DNA of 64,000 nucleotides, taken from positions 130,345 through 194,344 of the forward strand of contig NZ_PZJO01000009.1 in assembly GCF_003206575.1 (NCBI RefSeq), written 5' to 3'. Below the pieces are notes generated by a model that was given only the letters and a program-made list of their open reading frames with translations, searched no databases and was not told where the DNA came from. This stretch comes from Salinicola endophyticus. Its GTDB lineage: Bacteria; Pseudomonadota; Gammaproteobacteria; Pseudomonadales; Halomonadaceae. The stretch's first letter is position 1, and every line of letters begins with the position of its first letter. Shown piece after piece: positions 16,865 through 25,174 of this stretch. The position numbers and the translations under genes were made by a program.

Positions 16865-17194
16865 TCAGCTATCGTCGCGCGGCGGCCACGCCATCGGGCG
16901 CGGAAATTCGGCGACATTGCCCTCGGCCTTGACCGCCTTGGCCGCCCCGCCACGCTCGACCTCATCGATGCGCACGATCGCGCTGTAGGGGATGTAGCTG
17001 CGGCTGACGCCGTCGAAGGTGCGCCGCAGCTTCTCGGCGCTGGGATCGACAACGACCTTGCTCTGATCCTCGAAGACGAACGCCTCGACTTCGATGAATC
17101 CCCACAGGTCACTCTGAAAGATCTCGCGGGCGTAGAGTTCCCACACCTCCCCCTGGTTGTGGAAGACCACCCGATAGACCGGCTTGAACGACAT
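16865..17194 (-). CDS. DUF1820 family protein
   Basis: 109 residues from the ATG at 17194, which has GGAGAG about 7 nt upstream; the frame is open further upstream but has no ribosome-binding site there. The sequence follows the family closely: FKPVYRVVFHNQGEVWELYAR, then SDLWGFIEVEAFVF, VVDPSAEKLRR, and RSYIPYSAIVRIDEVERGG. DUF1820 proteins are small cytosolic proteins conserved in gammaproteobacteria and have no assigned function. Divergent from miaB with a 231-bp gap. Confidence 0.85.
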   Translation of the reverse strand: MSFKPVYRVVFHNQGEVWELYAREIFQSDLWGFIEVEAFVFEDQSKVVVDPSAEKLRRTFDGVSRSYIPYSAIVRIDEVERGGAAKAVKAEGNVAEFPRPMAWPPRDDS

Positions 17195-17425
17195 AGACGC
17201 AAGACTCTCCGACATCACGGCGCCCGGCGCCATCAGCACAGACCGGGTCGCAAATAGGCGCAAGGGTATCACAGCCGGATGGGCTTGCGAGCGCCACGGG
17301 TTGGCCGCCAGCCGCCGGCAGCCGTATAATGCCGCGTTCGCGACGATAGCGACCTCGCTCGACGGCGACACTCCGCCGCGCGAAACGCTCTTTTATCTTT
17401 CCCCACGAGTACCGGTGACGCGCGC

Positions 17426-18793
17426 ATGGCCGCAACGCAACCCATGACGAAGAAGCTCTTCATCAAGACGCACGGCTGCCAGATGAACGAGTATGACTCC
17501 GCCCGCATGGCGGATTTGCTCGGTGAGTCCCACCGCCTCGAGATGACCGACGACGAGCGCGAAGCGGACGTCATCCTGCTCAACACCTGCTCGATCCGCG
17601 AGAAGGCGCAGGAGAAGGTGTTCCATCAGCTCGGCCGCTGGAAGAAGCTGAAGGCCGCCAAGCCCGACCTGGTGATCGGCGTGGGTGGCTGCGTGGCCAG
17701 CCAGGAAGGCGAGAACATCCGCAAGCGCGCGCCGCACGTCGACATGGTGTTCGGCCCGCAGACCCTGCACCGGCTGCCGACCATGCTCGATGCCCGCAGC
17801 AAGAGCGCAACGCCGATCCAGACGGTGGATGTCACCTTCCCGGAGATCGAGAAGTTCGACCACCTGCCCAAGCCCAAGTCCGACGGCGCCACCGCCTTCG
17901 TCTCGGTGATGGAGGGGTGTTCGAAATACTGCACCTTCTGCGTGGTGCCCTACACCCGTGGCGAGGAGGTCTCGCGTCCGTTCGAGTCGGTGATGGAAGA
18001 GGTCGTGCACCTGGCCGAACAGGGCGTGCGCGAGATCAACCTGCTGGGGCAGAACGTCAACGCCTACCGCGGCCGCGACGCCGAGGGCGACGAGATCGAC
18101 CTGGCCGAATTGATCGCCTGCGTGGCCGCCGTGGACGGCATCGACCGTATCCGCTTCACCACCTCGCATCCGGTGGAGTTCTCCGACAGCCTGATCGAAG
18201 CCTACGCCGATATCCCCGAGCTGGTCAGCCACCTGCACCTGCCGGTGCAGTCGGGCTCCGATCGCATTCTGGCGGCGATGAAGCGCGGCCATGGCCGCGA
18301 CATGTACATCGACAAGCTCGAACGTATCCGCGCCCTGCGTCCGGACATCAGCTTCTCCTCGGACTTCATCATCGGCTTCCCCGGCGAGACCGACGAGGAT
18401 TTCGCCCAGACGATGGATCTGATCCAGCGTATCGGCTTCGACGCCTCGTTCAGCTTCATCTACTCCAAGCGCCCGGGCACTCCGGCCTCTTCGCTGCCCG
18501 ACGACACGCCGGAAGAGACCAAGAAGCAGCGTCTGGCGCTGCTGCAGACGCGGCTCAATCAGCAGACCCAGCAGATCAGCCGACGCATGGTCGGCAACGT
18601 CGAGCGCATCCTGGTCACCGGCTTCTCGCCCAAGGACCCGGGCCAGCTCTCCGGGCGCACCGAGAACAACCGTGTGGTCAACTTCCGCGCCGACGACCCG
18701 ACCCGCCTGATCGGCCACTTCGTCGACGTCTCGATCACCGAGGCGCTGCCCAACTCGCTGCGCGGCGAGCTGGTCTCCGACGTTCGCCATTGA
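17426..18793 (+). CDS. miaB: tRNA-2-methylthio-N6-dimethylallyladenosine synthase MiaB
   Basis: 455 residues. A radical-SAM methylthiotransferase that adds the methylthio group at A37 of tRNAs reading UNN codons. UPF0004 domain with cluster ligands Cys18 (HGCQMNE), Cys55 (NTCSIRE) and Cys89 (GVGGCVAS); radical SAM motif C165-x3-C169-x2-C172 (CSKYCTFC); C-terminal TRAM domain (~375-445). A second ATG at codon 7 (17444) aligns with the E. coli start, so the first six residues may not be translated. First gene of the conserved miaB-ybeZ-ybeY-corC-lnt block. Confidence 0.96.
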   Translation: MAATQPMTKKLFIKTHGCQMNEYDSARMADLLGESHRLEMTDDEREADVILLNTCSIREKAQEKVFHQLGRWKKLKAAKPDLVIGVGGCVASQEGENIRKRAPHVDMVFGPQTLHRLPTMLDARSKSATPIQTVDVTFPEIEKFDHLPKPKSDGATAFVSVMEGCSKYCTFCVVPYTRGEEVSRPFESVMEEVVHLAEQGVREINLLGQNVNAYRGRDAEGDEIDLAELIACVAAVDGIDRIRFTTSHPVEFSDSLIEAYADIPELVSHLHLPVQSGSDRILAAMKRGHGRDMYIDKLERIRALRPDISFSSDFIIGFPGETDEDFAQTMDLIQRIGFDASFSFIYSKRPGTPASSLPDDTPEETKKQRLALLQTRLNQQTQQISRRMVGNVERILVTGFSPKDPGQLSGRTENNRVVNFRADDPTRLIGHFVDVSITEALPNSLRGELVSDVRH

Positions 18794-18969
18794 GCCACCC
18801 CGCCACCGCGGCCATGCGCGGCTCATCCCGAGCCGCGTGGGCCACTGCCGGCCGCGGGTGCTGCGCTCCGCGGATGCGGGCGATTGGTTATCCTGGAGCA
18901 TTGCCCCCGCGGGAAGCGTCGCAGTAAGCTGACAGCCTCCACTTCACACCATCGACGGATCCTTCTGCG

Positions 18970-20037
18970 TTGACTCAAGACCAACAGTCCGCCCAGCGCG
19001 TCGTGTCACTGACGCTCGAACCCAACGATCCCATGCGCCTCGCCAGTCTGTGCGGGCAGCGCGACGAACATCTGAAGCTGATCGAAACGCGCCTCGGGGT
19101 GACGCTGCGCAATCGCGGCAACACCTTCCAGCTCGCCGGCCCCGACGCCAGCGTCAAGGCCGCCGCCAACGTGCTCGAACACCTCTACCGCGAGACCGAG
19201 GCCGAAGAGCTGCTCCCCGACACCGTCCACCTCTATCTGCAGGAGTCAGGGGTCGAGGCGCTCGAGGAGGAGAGCGGCGATCTCGAGGAAGGCGGCATTC
19301 TGATCCGCACGCCGCGGGCGCTGATCAAGCCCCGCGGCTTCAACCAGCAGGGCTATGTCGCCAGCATTCGCCGCCACGACATCAACTTCGGCATCGGCCC
19401 GGCGGGCACCGGCAAGACCTATCTGGCGGTGGCCGCGGCGGTCGAGGCGCTCAATCGCCAGGAAGTCCGGCGCATCCTGCTGGTGCGTCCGGCGGTCGAG
19501 GCGGGTGAGAAGCTCGGTTTCCTGCCCGGCGATCTGGCGCAGAAGATCGATCCCTATCTGCGCCCGCTCTACGATGCGCTCTATGAGATGCTCGGCTTCG
19601 AACAGGTCAACAAACTGATCGAGCGCCAGATCATCGAGATCGCCCCGCTCGCCTACATGCGCGGGCGCACGCTCAACAACGCCTTCATCATCCTCGACGA
19701 GAGCCAGAACACCACGCGCGAGCAGATGAAGATGTTCCTGACGCGTATCGGCTTCGGCTCCACCGCAGTGATCACCGGCGACGCCAGCCAGGTCGACCTG
19801 CCGCGGGGGTCGAGCTCCGGCCTGATCCATGTGCTGGAGGTACTGCGCGACACCGCCGGTATCGGCATTACCCAGTTCGCCCCCAAGGACGTGGTACGCC
19901 ACCCGCTGGTGCAGCGCATCATCGAGGCCTACGACCTCCACGAAGCCAGCGAGGAGGCCGCCGATCGCAAGCGTCGCGAAGAGCGGCGTCAGGCGCGCCT
20001 GGAGGCCAGCGCCGCGCGTGACGGTGGCGCCTCGTGA
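18970..20037 (+). CDS. ybeZ: PhoH-like P-loop ATPase (YbeZ)
   Basis: 355 residues. N-terminal KH-like region (~1-100), then the PhoH ATPase domain with Walker A GPAGTGKT (143-150), LVRPAVEAGEKLGFLPGD and Walker B FIILDESQNTT, and a basic tail (RKRREERRQ). YbeZ proteins work with YbeY in rRNA/ribosome maturation and quality control. The frame opens with TTG at 18970, a rare start without a strong ribosome-binding site; the next Met (codon 22) would remove part of the N-terminal domain, so TTG is preferred. Overlaps ybeY by 4 bp. Confidence 0.93.
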   Translation: MTQDQQSAQRVVSLTLEPNDPMRLASLCGQRDEHLKLIETRLGVTLRNRGNTFQLAGPDASVKAAANVLEHLYRETEAEELLPDTVHLYLQESGVEALEEESGDLEEGGILIRTPRALIKPRGFNQQGYVASIRRHDINFGIGPAGTGKTYLAVAAAVEALNRQEVRRILLVRPAVEAGEKLGFLPGDLAQKIDPYLRPLYDALYEMLGFEQVNKLIERQIIEIAPLAYMRGRTLNNAFIILDESQNTTREQMKMFLTRIGFGSTAVITGDASQVDLPRGSSSGLIHVLEVLRDTAGIGITQFAPKDVVRHPLVQRIIEAYDLHEASEEAADRKRREERRQARLEASAARDGGAS

Positions 20038-20504
20038 ACCTCGAGATCGACCGTCAGGTCGCGGTGGCCGACGCGGCCACCGCCGAGCTGCCCAGCGCCG
20101 CCGACCTCGAGACCTGGATCGGGCGGGTGCTCGACCACGCCGAGGAGTCGCGCCGCGAGCTCACCGTGCGCTTCGTCGAGCGCGACGAAAGCCGCCAGCT
20201 CAACCGCGACTATCGCGGCAAGGACAAGCCCACCAACGTGCTCTCGTTCCCCTTCGAGGGGCCGCCGGGCATCGAGGTGGGGCTGCTCGGCGACCTGGTG
20301 ATCTGCCATGCCGTGGTGGTCGCCGAAGCCGCCGAACAGGGCAAGTCCTGCCACGATCACTACGCCCATCTGGTAATACACGGTTGCTTGCATTTGCTCG
20401 GCTATGACCATATAGATGACGCAGAGGCCGAGCAGATGGAGGCGTTGGAGCGCACGCTGCTGGCCGGGTTTGGCATTGCCGACCCCTATTTAGAAGACAG
20501 ATAG
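20034..20504 (+). CDS. ybeY: Endoribonuclease YbeY
   Basis: 156 residues. Single-strand endoribonuclease for 16S rRNA 3'-end maturation and 70S ribosome quality control. The zinc site HGCLHLLGYDH gives the H116-x3-H120-x5-H126 triad, and KPTNVLSFPFEG is the usual conserved strand before it. Starts at a GTG that overlaps the ybeZ stop (GTGA), a coupling seen widely for this pair. Confidence 0.95.
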   Translation: MNLEIDRQVAVADAATAELPSAADLETWIGRVLDHAEESRRELTVRFVERDESRQLNRDYRGKDKPTNVLSFPFEGPPGIEVGLLGDLVICHAVVVAEAAEQGKSCHDHYAHLVIHGCLHLLGYDHIDDAEAEQMEALERTLLAGFGIADPYLEDR

Positions 20505-20884
20505 TCAGACGATTCGCAGGCGCGCGCCAAGGCCGGTGCGACAGCGGCCAGGCGGCGTCTACCGAGGCGCGGGCCATACCGTCGCCACGTGATCGCTGAC
20601 CGAATCGACCGCCCAGGCAACCACATCGAGCCCATGCCGACATCGACGAACGCCGCTCCCTGCTGGGAGCGTATCGACGCAAGCCCGTCCCAACCGGCCG
20701 ATCCCACCGACGAGCCTCCGCCACGCTGCGCCCGGATGCAGGGACGCGGCCCAGGTTCCGCTACCGCCCCAGTGGCGGCAAGACAACATCACCGACACGC
20801 GCTCACGGGCCGACTTGGGTCCGCGAGCGCTTTTCGTTTTCGTACCCAGCCCCAACGGCATCCGAGGACAAGAGACTCCCACTC
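20505..20884. other. 380-bp intergenic region ybeY-corC, no gene seen
   Basis: No ORF here resembles a protein and no strong inverted repeat was found. In related genomes corC follows ybeY closely, so the gap is longer than usual. A short T-rich patch near 20830-20840 (CTTTTCGTTTTCG) and CAAGAGACTCCC just before the corC ATG are the only notable elements. Confidence 0.5.
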
Positions 20885-21778
20885 ATGAGCGAAGACCGAT
20901 CGAGTAGCCAGAGCAGTCGATCCTGGCTGGAAAAACTGATCAGTACCTTCTCGAGCGATTTCGACGAGCCCAGCTCCCGCGAGGAGCTACTCACCTTCCT
21001 GCGTGAAGCGGGCCCCAAGCTCAACCTCGACCAGGACGCCCTGACCATCATCGAGGGCGCCTTCCAGATCAGCGACCAGCAGGTGCGCGAGGTGATGATC
21101 CCGCGCTCCCAGGTCACCGCGGTGTGCGTCGACCAGCGCCCGGAGGATTGCCTGCCGATCATTCTGGAAACCGCCCACTCGCGCTATCCGGTGATCGACG
21201 ACAATCTGGATGACGTCCTCGGCATCCTGCTGGTCAAGGATCTGCTGCCGCTGCTCAAGCGCAACAGCCAGGAGCGCGAGACCTTCTCGCTGCGCGACGT
21301 GCTGCGTCCGGCGATGTTCGTGCCCGAGTCCAAGCGTCTCAACAGCCTGCTCAAGGAGTTCCGCGATACCCATAACCATATGGCGATCGTGGTCGACGAG
21401 TATGGCGGTACCGCCGGCATCGTCACCATCGAGGATATCCTCGAGCAGATCGTCGGCGATATCGAGGACGAACACGACACCGACGAGGAGGAGGACATCC
21501 GCGATCTCGGCGACGGCACCTTCGCAGTGCGTGCGCTCACCCCGATCGAGGATTTCAACGAACAGTTCGGTACCGAGTTCTCCGACGAGGAGTTCGACAC
21601 CGTCGGCGGGCTGATCATGCAGCGCTTCGGCCACCTGCCGCGACGCAACGAGCATACCGATCTCGGCGAGTGGCGCTTCACCGTGCTCAATGCCGACAAC
21701 CGGCGCATCCGGCTGCTGCAGGCGCGCCCGGTGCCGGCAACGCTGGAGCAGGAGCGCGCGCGCCACCTCGAGGACTGA
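20885..21778 (+). CDS. corC: CorC/HlyC-family CBS-domain protein (magnesium/cobalt efflux)
   Basis: 297 residues, soluble, without the DUF21 membrane domain of its CorB relatives. Two CBS domains (~75-200; VREVMIPRSQVTAV opens the first, MAIVVDEYGGTAGIVTIEDILEQIVGDI closes the second) and a C-terminal transporter-associated domain (~215-290; EFDTVGGLIMQRFGHLP). E. coli YbeX/CorC has been tied to Mg/Co efflux and, with ybeY/ybeZ, to ribosome metabolism. Fourth gene of the conserved block. Confidence 0.93.
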   Translation: MSEDRSSSQSSRSWLEKLISTFSSDFDEPSSREELLTFLREAGPKLNLDQDALTIIEGAFQISDQQVREVMIPRSQVTAVCVDQRPEDCLPIILETAHSRYPVIDDNLDDVLGILLVKDLLPLLKRNSQERETFSLRDVLRPAMFVPESKRLNSLLKEFRDTHNHMAIVVDEYGGTAGIVTIEDILEQIVGDIEDEHDTDEEEDIRDLGDGTFAVRALTPIEDFNEQFGTEFSDEEFDTVGGLIMQRFGHLPRRNEHTDLGEWRFTVLNADNRRIRLLQARPVPATLEQERARHLED

Positions 21779-21851
21779 CGCGCACGGCAACCGCCGCGAC
21801 GCCGTCGAGCGACTCTGATATAAGGGGCACTTTGCGCAAGGAGTGCCCCCA

Positions 21852-23336
21852 ATGCCCGCCGCTCTGCCCCTCATTTCCGCCCGCCGCCCGTGGCCGGCCT
21901 ATCTCGCCGCGCTGGTCGCCGGGGTGCTGGCCACGCTGAGTTCCGCCCCCTTTCATCTATGGTGGCTGGGGCCTATCGCCGTCGCCCTGGTGGCCCTCGA
22001 TCAGCACCGCCTCACTCTGGGTCAGGCCACCCTGCGCGGCTGGCTGTTCGGGGTCGGGCTGTTCGGTAGCGGGGCCTCATGGGTCTACGTCTCGATCCAC
22101 GACTACGGTTACACCGGCATGCCGCTGGCGCTGTTTTTGACCGTACTCTTCGTCGCTACCCTGGCGCTGTTCCACGCCCTGCTCTTCGGCCTCTACCGCC
22201 GCTTCACCACGCCGCGCTGGGCCGTGTTGAGCTTCGCCGGTGCCTGGGTGCTGGGCGAGGCCTTTCGCAGCTGGGCCTTCACCGGCTTCCCCTGGCTGCT
22301 GCTGGGCAGCGCCCAGGTCGATTCGCCGCTGGCCCCCTGGGCGCCGATCGGTGGGGTCTATCTGCTGTCGCTGATCGTGGCGCTATCCGGCACCCTGCTG
22401 GTGGCCTTCTGCCGCCGCCGCTGGTGGGCCGCGGCGCCCCTCGCCGTGCTCTGGCTGCTGCCGCTGGCGCTGCCGACCCACTGGACCCAGCAGGCCGCCG
22501 ACCCGCTGCGCTTCGCGCTGCTCCAGGGCGACCTGCCCCAGCTCAGCAAGTGGAGTGCCGAGGGCCAGCGTCAGGCGGTCAACACCTATACCCGCATGAC
22601 CCGCGAGCTGCCCGACGACGTCGATGTCATCGTGTGGCCGGAGACCGCGCTGCCGATGCTGGCGCAGCAGGCGCTGCCCTATCTGGAGCGGCTACAGGCG
22701 ACGCTGCCGGCGCAGAGCGCACTGCTCACCGGCATCGTCCAGCGCGATGCCGACGATCACTACTACAACGCCATCATCGGCGTCGGCGCCACCCGCGGCG
22801 AGTACCGCAAGGTGCACCTGGTGCCGTTCGGCGAGTACCTGCCACTCGACTCCCTGCTGCGCGGAGTGATCGACTTCTTCGACCTGCCGATGTCGAGCTT
22901 CAGCGCCGGCGCCGACTCGCAGCCACCGATCCTGACCCACCGCATCGCCATCGGCAGCGCCATCTGCTACGAGATCGTCTACCCGGACCTGGTCGCCGAG
23001 CGCGCCCGTGACAGCAATGTGCTGCTCACGGTCTCCAACGACACCTGGTTCGGACACTCGATCGGCCCGCTGCAACATCTGCAGATGGCCCGCCTGCGGG
23101 CGCTGGAGAACGGCCGCTACGTGGTCCGCGCGACCAGCAACGGTGTCACCGCGATCATCGACGACCAGGGCCGGCTGCGCGAGCGCGCGCCTCAGTTCAC
23201 CCCCGCCAGCGTGGTCGGCGAGGTGGTCCCGATGACCGGGCTGACCCCGTTCACCCGCACCGGCAGCTGGCCGGCCTGGGGGCTTGCGCTGCTGCTGCTG
23301 CTGCCGGGTCTGACCCGCCGCTTCCAGCGCGCCTGA
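21852..23336 (+). CDS. lnt: Apolipoprotein N-acyltransferase
   Basis: 494 residues, inner membrane. Adds the third acyl chain to the N-terminal cysteine of lipoproteins. About six N-terminal membrane helices, a periplasmic nitrilase-type domain (~215-470) and a last C-terminal helix. The catalytic triad can be read as Glu264 (WPETALP), Lys320 (YRKVHLVPFGEYLP) and Cys372 (SAICYEIVYPD). The ATG at 21852 has AAGGAG 8 nt upstream; the GTG three codons earlier overlaps that site and is rejected. Follows corC as in E. coli. Confidence 0.95.
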   Translation: MPAALPLISARRPWPAYLAALVAGVLATLSSAPFHLWWLGPIAVALVALDQHRLTLGQATLRGWLFGVGLFGSGASWVYVSIHDYGYTGMPLALFLTVLFVATLALFHALLFGLYRRFTTPRWAVLSFAGAWVLGEAFRSWAFTGFPWLLLGSAQVDSPLAPWAPIGGVYLLSLIVALSGTLLVAFCRRRWWAAAPLAVLWLLPLALPTHWTQQAADPLRFALLQGDLPQLSKWSAEGQRQAVNTYTRMTRELPDDVDVIVWPETALPMLAQQALPYLERLQATLPAQSALLTGIVQRDADDHYYNAIIGVGATRGEYRKVHLVPFGEYLPLDSLLRGVIDFFDLPMSSFSAGADSQPPILTHRIAIGSAICYEIVYPDLVAERARDSNVLLTVSNDTWFGHSIGPLQHLQMARLRALENGRYVVRATSNGVTAIIDDQGRLRERAPQFTPASVVGEVVPMTGLTPFTRTGSWPAWGLALLLLLPGLTRRFQRA

Positions 23337-23373
23337 TACCTTGGAGGTGTTTCCAAACTTTCTGACGATGGGC

Positions 23374-23470
23374 GCCGGAGGGCAGGGCAAAGCGAGGGTC
23401 CTTTGCCAGGGATGGCAAAGGTAGCGCCCAGGGAGGGATTCACAGCGCCCTCGCGACGCCCTGCCCCGGA
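23374..23470. repeat. Composite imperfect palindrome with internal hairpin (REP/MITE-like)
   Basis: The outer arms GCCGGAGGGCAGGGC (23374-23388) and GCCCTGCCCCGG (23459-23470) are complementary with small bulges. Inside is a perfect hairpin CCTTTGCC-AGGGAT-GGCAAAGG (23400-23421). The phrasing, with GGATGG and a later AGGGAGGGATTCACAGCGCC, resembles repeated intergenic elements I recall from Halomonas-type genomes. That is memory, not a search. Confidence 0.6.
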
Positions 23471-23507
23471 TAAGCCCACGTCGTCTAGCGATTGTGGAAG
23501 GCGCTCT

Positions 23508-23568
23508 AAGCCGGGTCGAGAGAGGCGGCGGCGTCAACGCCGTCATTTCCGCAAATGCGACCCGGCTT
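23508..23568 (+). terminator. 11-bp stem enclosing a smaller hairpin, downstream of lnt
   Basis: AAGCCGGGTCG (23508-23518) pairs with CGACCCGGCTT (23558-23568), followed by TATCG. A small inner stem CGGCG-TCAA-CGCCG (23529-23542) fits inside. Either a terminator of the miaB-lnt unit or part of a structured leader of hglS; the T-run is short. Confidence 0.5.
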
Positions 23569-23619
23569 TATCGATTGGGCCCGACGCGCCCACACGCCCT
23601 TGTCAGCCCGCCCACGATG

Positions 23620-23651
23620 GCGAAGGATGGGAACCTGAACTCATCCTTCGC
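23620..23651 (+). promoter_or_regulatory. 10-bp perfect hairpin just before the hglS start
   Basis: GCGAAGGATG (23620-23629) and CATCCTTCGC (23642-23651) flank a 12-nt loop, ending 18 bp before the ATG at 23670. The outer CGAT/ATCG bases can extend it. In mRNA it would sit over the ribosome-binding region; as DNA it could be an operator. Confidence 0.55.
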
Positions 23652-23669
23652 GTATCGAGCCATCCCATC

Positions 23670-25037
23670 ATGACGCTTTCCCTGGTATCCCCCGACGAGG
23701 TTCGCACCGCCTTTTCGCAGGCGATGTCCGACATGTACCGCCACGAGGTGCCGCAGTACGGCACCCTGCTCGAGCTGGTCGCCGACATCAACGCCAAGAC
23801 CTTGGCGGCGGACCCCGAACTGGCGCAGACGCTGGCTGCAGGCGGCGAGCTCGAACGCCTCGACGTCGAGCGCCACGGCGCCATCCGGGTCGGCACCGCC
23901 GAGGAGCTGTCGCTGCTGCGCCGGGTCTTCGCCCTGATGGGGATGGAGCCGGTCGGCTACTACGACCTCTCCCAGGCCGGCGTCCCGGTGCACTCCACCG
24001 CCTTCCGCCCGGTCGACGAAGCGGCGCTCAAACGCAATCCGTTCCGCGTCTTCACCTCGCTGCTGCGCCTCGAGCTGATCAGCGACGACGACCTGCGGCG
24101 CCAGGCCACCGCCATCCTCGCCGGGCGCGATATCTTCACCCAGGAGGCGCGCGAGCTGCTCGAACTCGGCGAACGCCAGGGGGGCTTCGATGCCCACCAG
24201 GCCGAACGCTTCGTCGGCGCCATCCTGGAGACCTTCCGCTGGCACCATGACGCCACCGTGGATCACGCCACCTATCAGGCACTGCACGACGCCCACCGCC
24301 TGGTGGCCGACGTGGTCTGCTTCCGTGGCCCGCACATCAACCATCTGACGCCGCGCACCCTGGATATCGATGCCGCCCAGGCGGCGATGCCCGCCTACGG
24401 CATCGACCCCAAGGCGGTGATAGAGGGTCCGCCGCCACGGCGCTGCCCGATCCTGCTGCGCCAGACCAGCTTCAAGGCGCTCGAGGAGTCGATCCGCTTT
24501 GCCGGCCGCGACGACGGGACCCATACCGCGCGCTTCGGCGAGATCGAGCAGCGCGGCATCGCCCTGACCCGAGCCGGTCGCGAGCGCTACGACGCTCTGC
24601 TGGCGCGCTCGCGCGAGTTGCCGCCAGCCGCCGACAACGCGGCCCACCAGCGTCAGCTGGGTGAGGTTTTCACCGATCTCCCCGACGATCTCGACAGCCT
24701 GCGCCAGCAAGGCCAGGCCTACTTCCGCTATCGCCTGAGCGATACCGGCCACGCCGCCCTGGCCGCAGGCGAGACGCCGCCGGCGGACCTGGACGCCCTG
24801 ATCGCCCGACACTGGGTCGAGGCACTGCCGATCACCTACGAGGACTTCCTGCCGGTCAGTGCCGCCGGGATCTTCCAGTCCAACCTGGGCGACACCCGCC
24901 ACGCCGCCTATGCCAGCGAGTCGAACCAGGCCGCCTTCGAGCTGGCACTGGGGCGTCCGGTGCTCGACGAGTTCGACCTCTATGCGCGGCTGGAGGAGGA
25001 CTCCCGCGAGCGGCTGCGCCAGCAGCTGGGGCAGTGA
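23670..25037 (+). CDS. hglS: 2-oxoadipate dioxygenase/decarboxylase (HglS, DUF1338/YdcJ family)
   Basis: 455 residues. HglS is an iron enzyme of a VOC-like fold that turns 2-oxoadipate into D-2-hydroxyglutarate, a step of bacterial lysine breakdown through 2-aminoadipate. The sequence shows the long family form: PVHSTAFRP (first metal-ligand histidine), the middle HHDATVDH, and CFRGPHINHLTPRTLDID (second histidine region), with EDFLPVSAAGIFQSNLG near the end. The start is the ATG at 23670; the longer open frame upstream runs through the hairpin region and is not credible. No other lysine-catabolism gene is nearby. Confidence 0.88.
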   Translation: MTLSLVSPDEVRTAFSQAMSDMYRHEVPQYGTLLELVADINAKTLAADPELAQTLAAGGELERLDVERHGAIRVGTAEELSLLRRVFALMGMEPVGYYDLSQAGVPVHSTAFRPVDEAALKRNPFRVFTSLLRLELISDDDLRRQATAILAGRDIFTQEARELLELGERQGGFDAHQAERFVGAILETFRWHHDATVDHATYQALHDAHRLVADVVCFRGPHINHLTPRTLDIDAAQAAMPAYGIDPKAVIEGPPPRRCPILLRQTSFKALEESIRFAGRDDGTHTARFGEIEQRGIALTRAGRERYDALLARSRELPPAADNAAHQRQLGEVFTDLPDDLDSLRQQGQAYFRYRLSDTGHAALAAGETPPADLDALIARHWVEALPITYEDFLPVSAAGIFQSNLGDTRHAAYASESNQAAFELALGRPVLDEFDLYARLEEDSRERLRQQLGQ

Positions 25038-25174
25038 GCCTGGCCGGCGCCAAGGGTGCCGGCCGCCCCTTCCCGAGGTCGCAGCGGGAACACTCTTCGT
25101 CGCTGGCGCAGCGCGCGCGCGAGGCGTTCGGCTCTAGGCTTGAGGGCTAACCCTCTGCTTGCGAGTGACCGCAC

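Larger units (their letters stand above)
23337..23669. other. 333-bp intergenic region lnt-hglS packed with inverted repeats
   Basis: No protein-like ORF. It contains three separate stem-loop elements listed individually: a composite imperfect palindrome (23374-23470), an 11-bp closed structure (23508-23568) and a hairpin ending 18 bp before the hglS start (23620-23651). The density of structure suggests a terminator for the upstream operon and a regulated leader for hglS. Confidence 0.7.
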
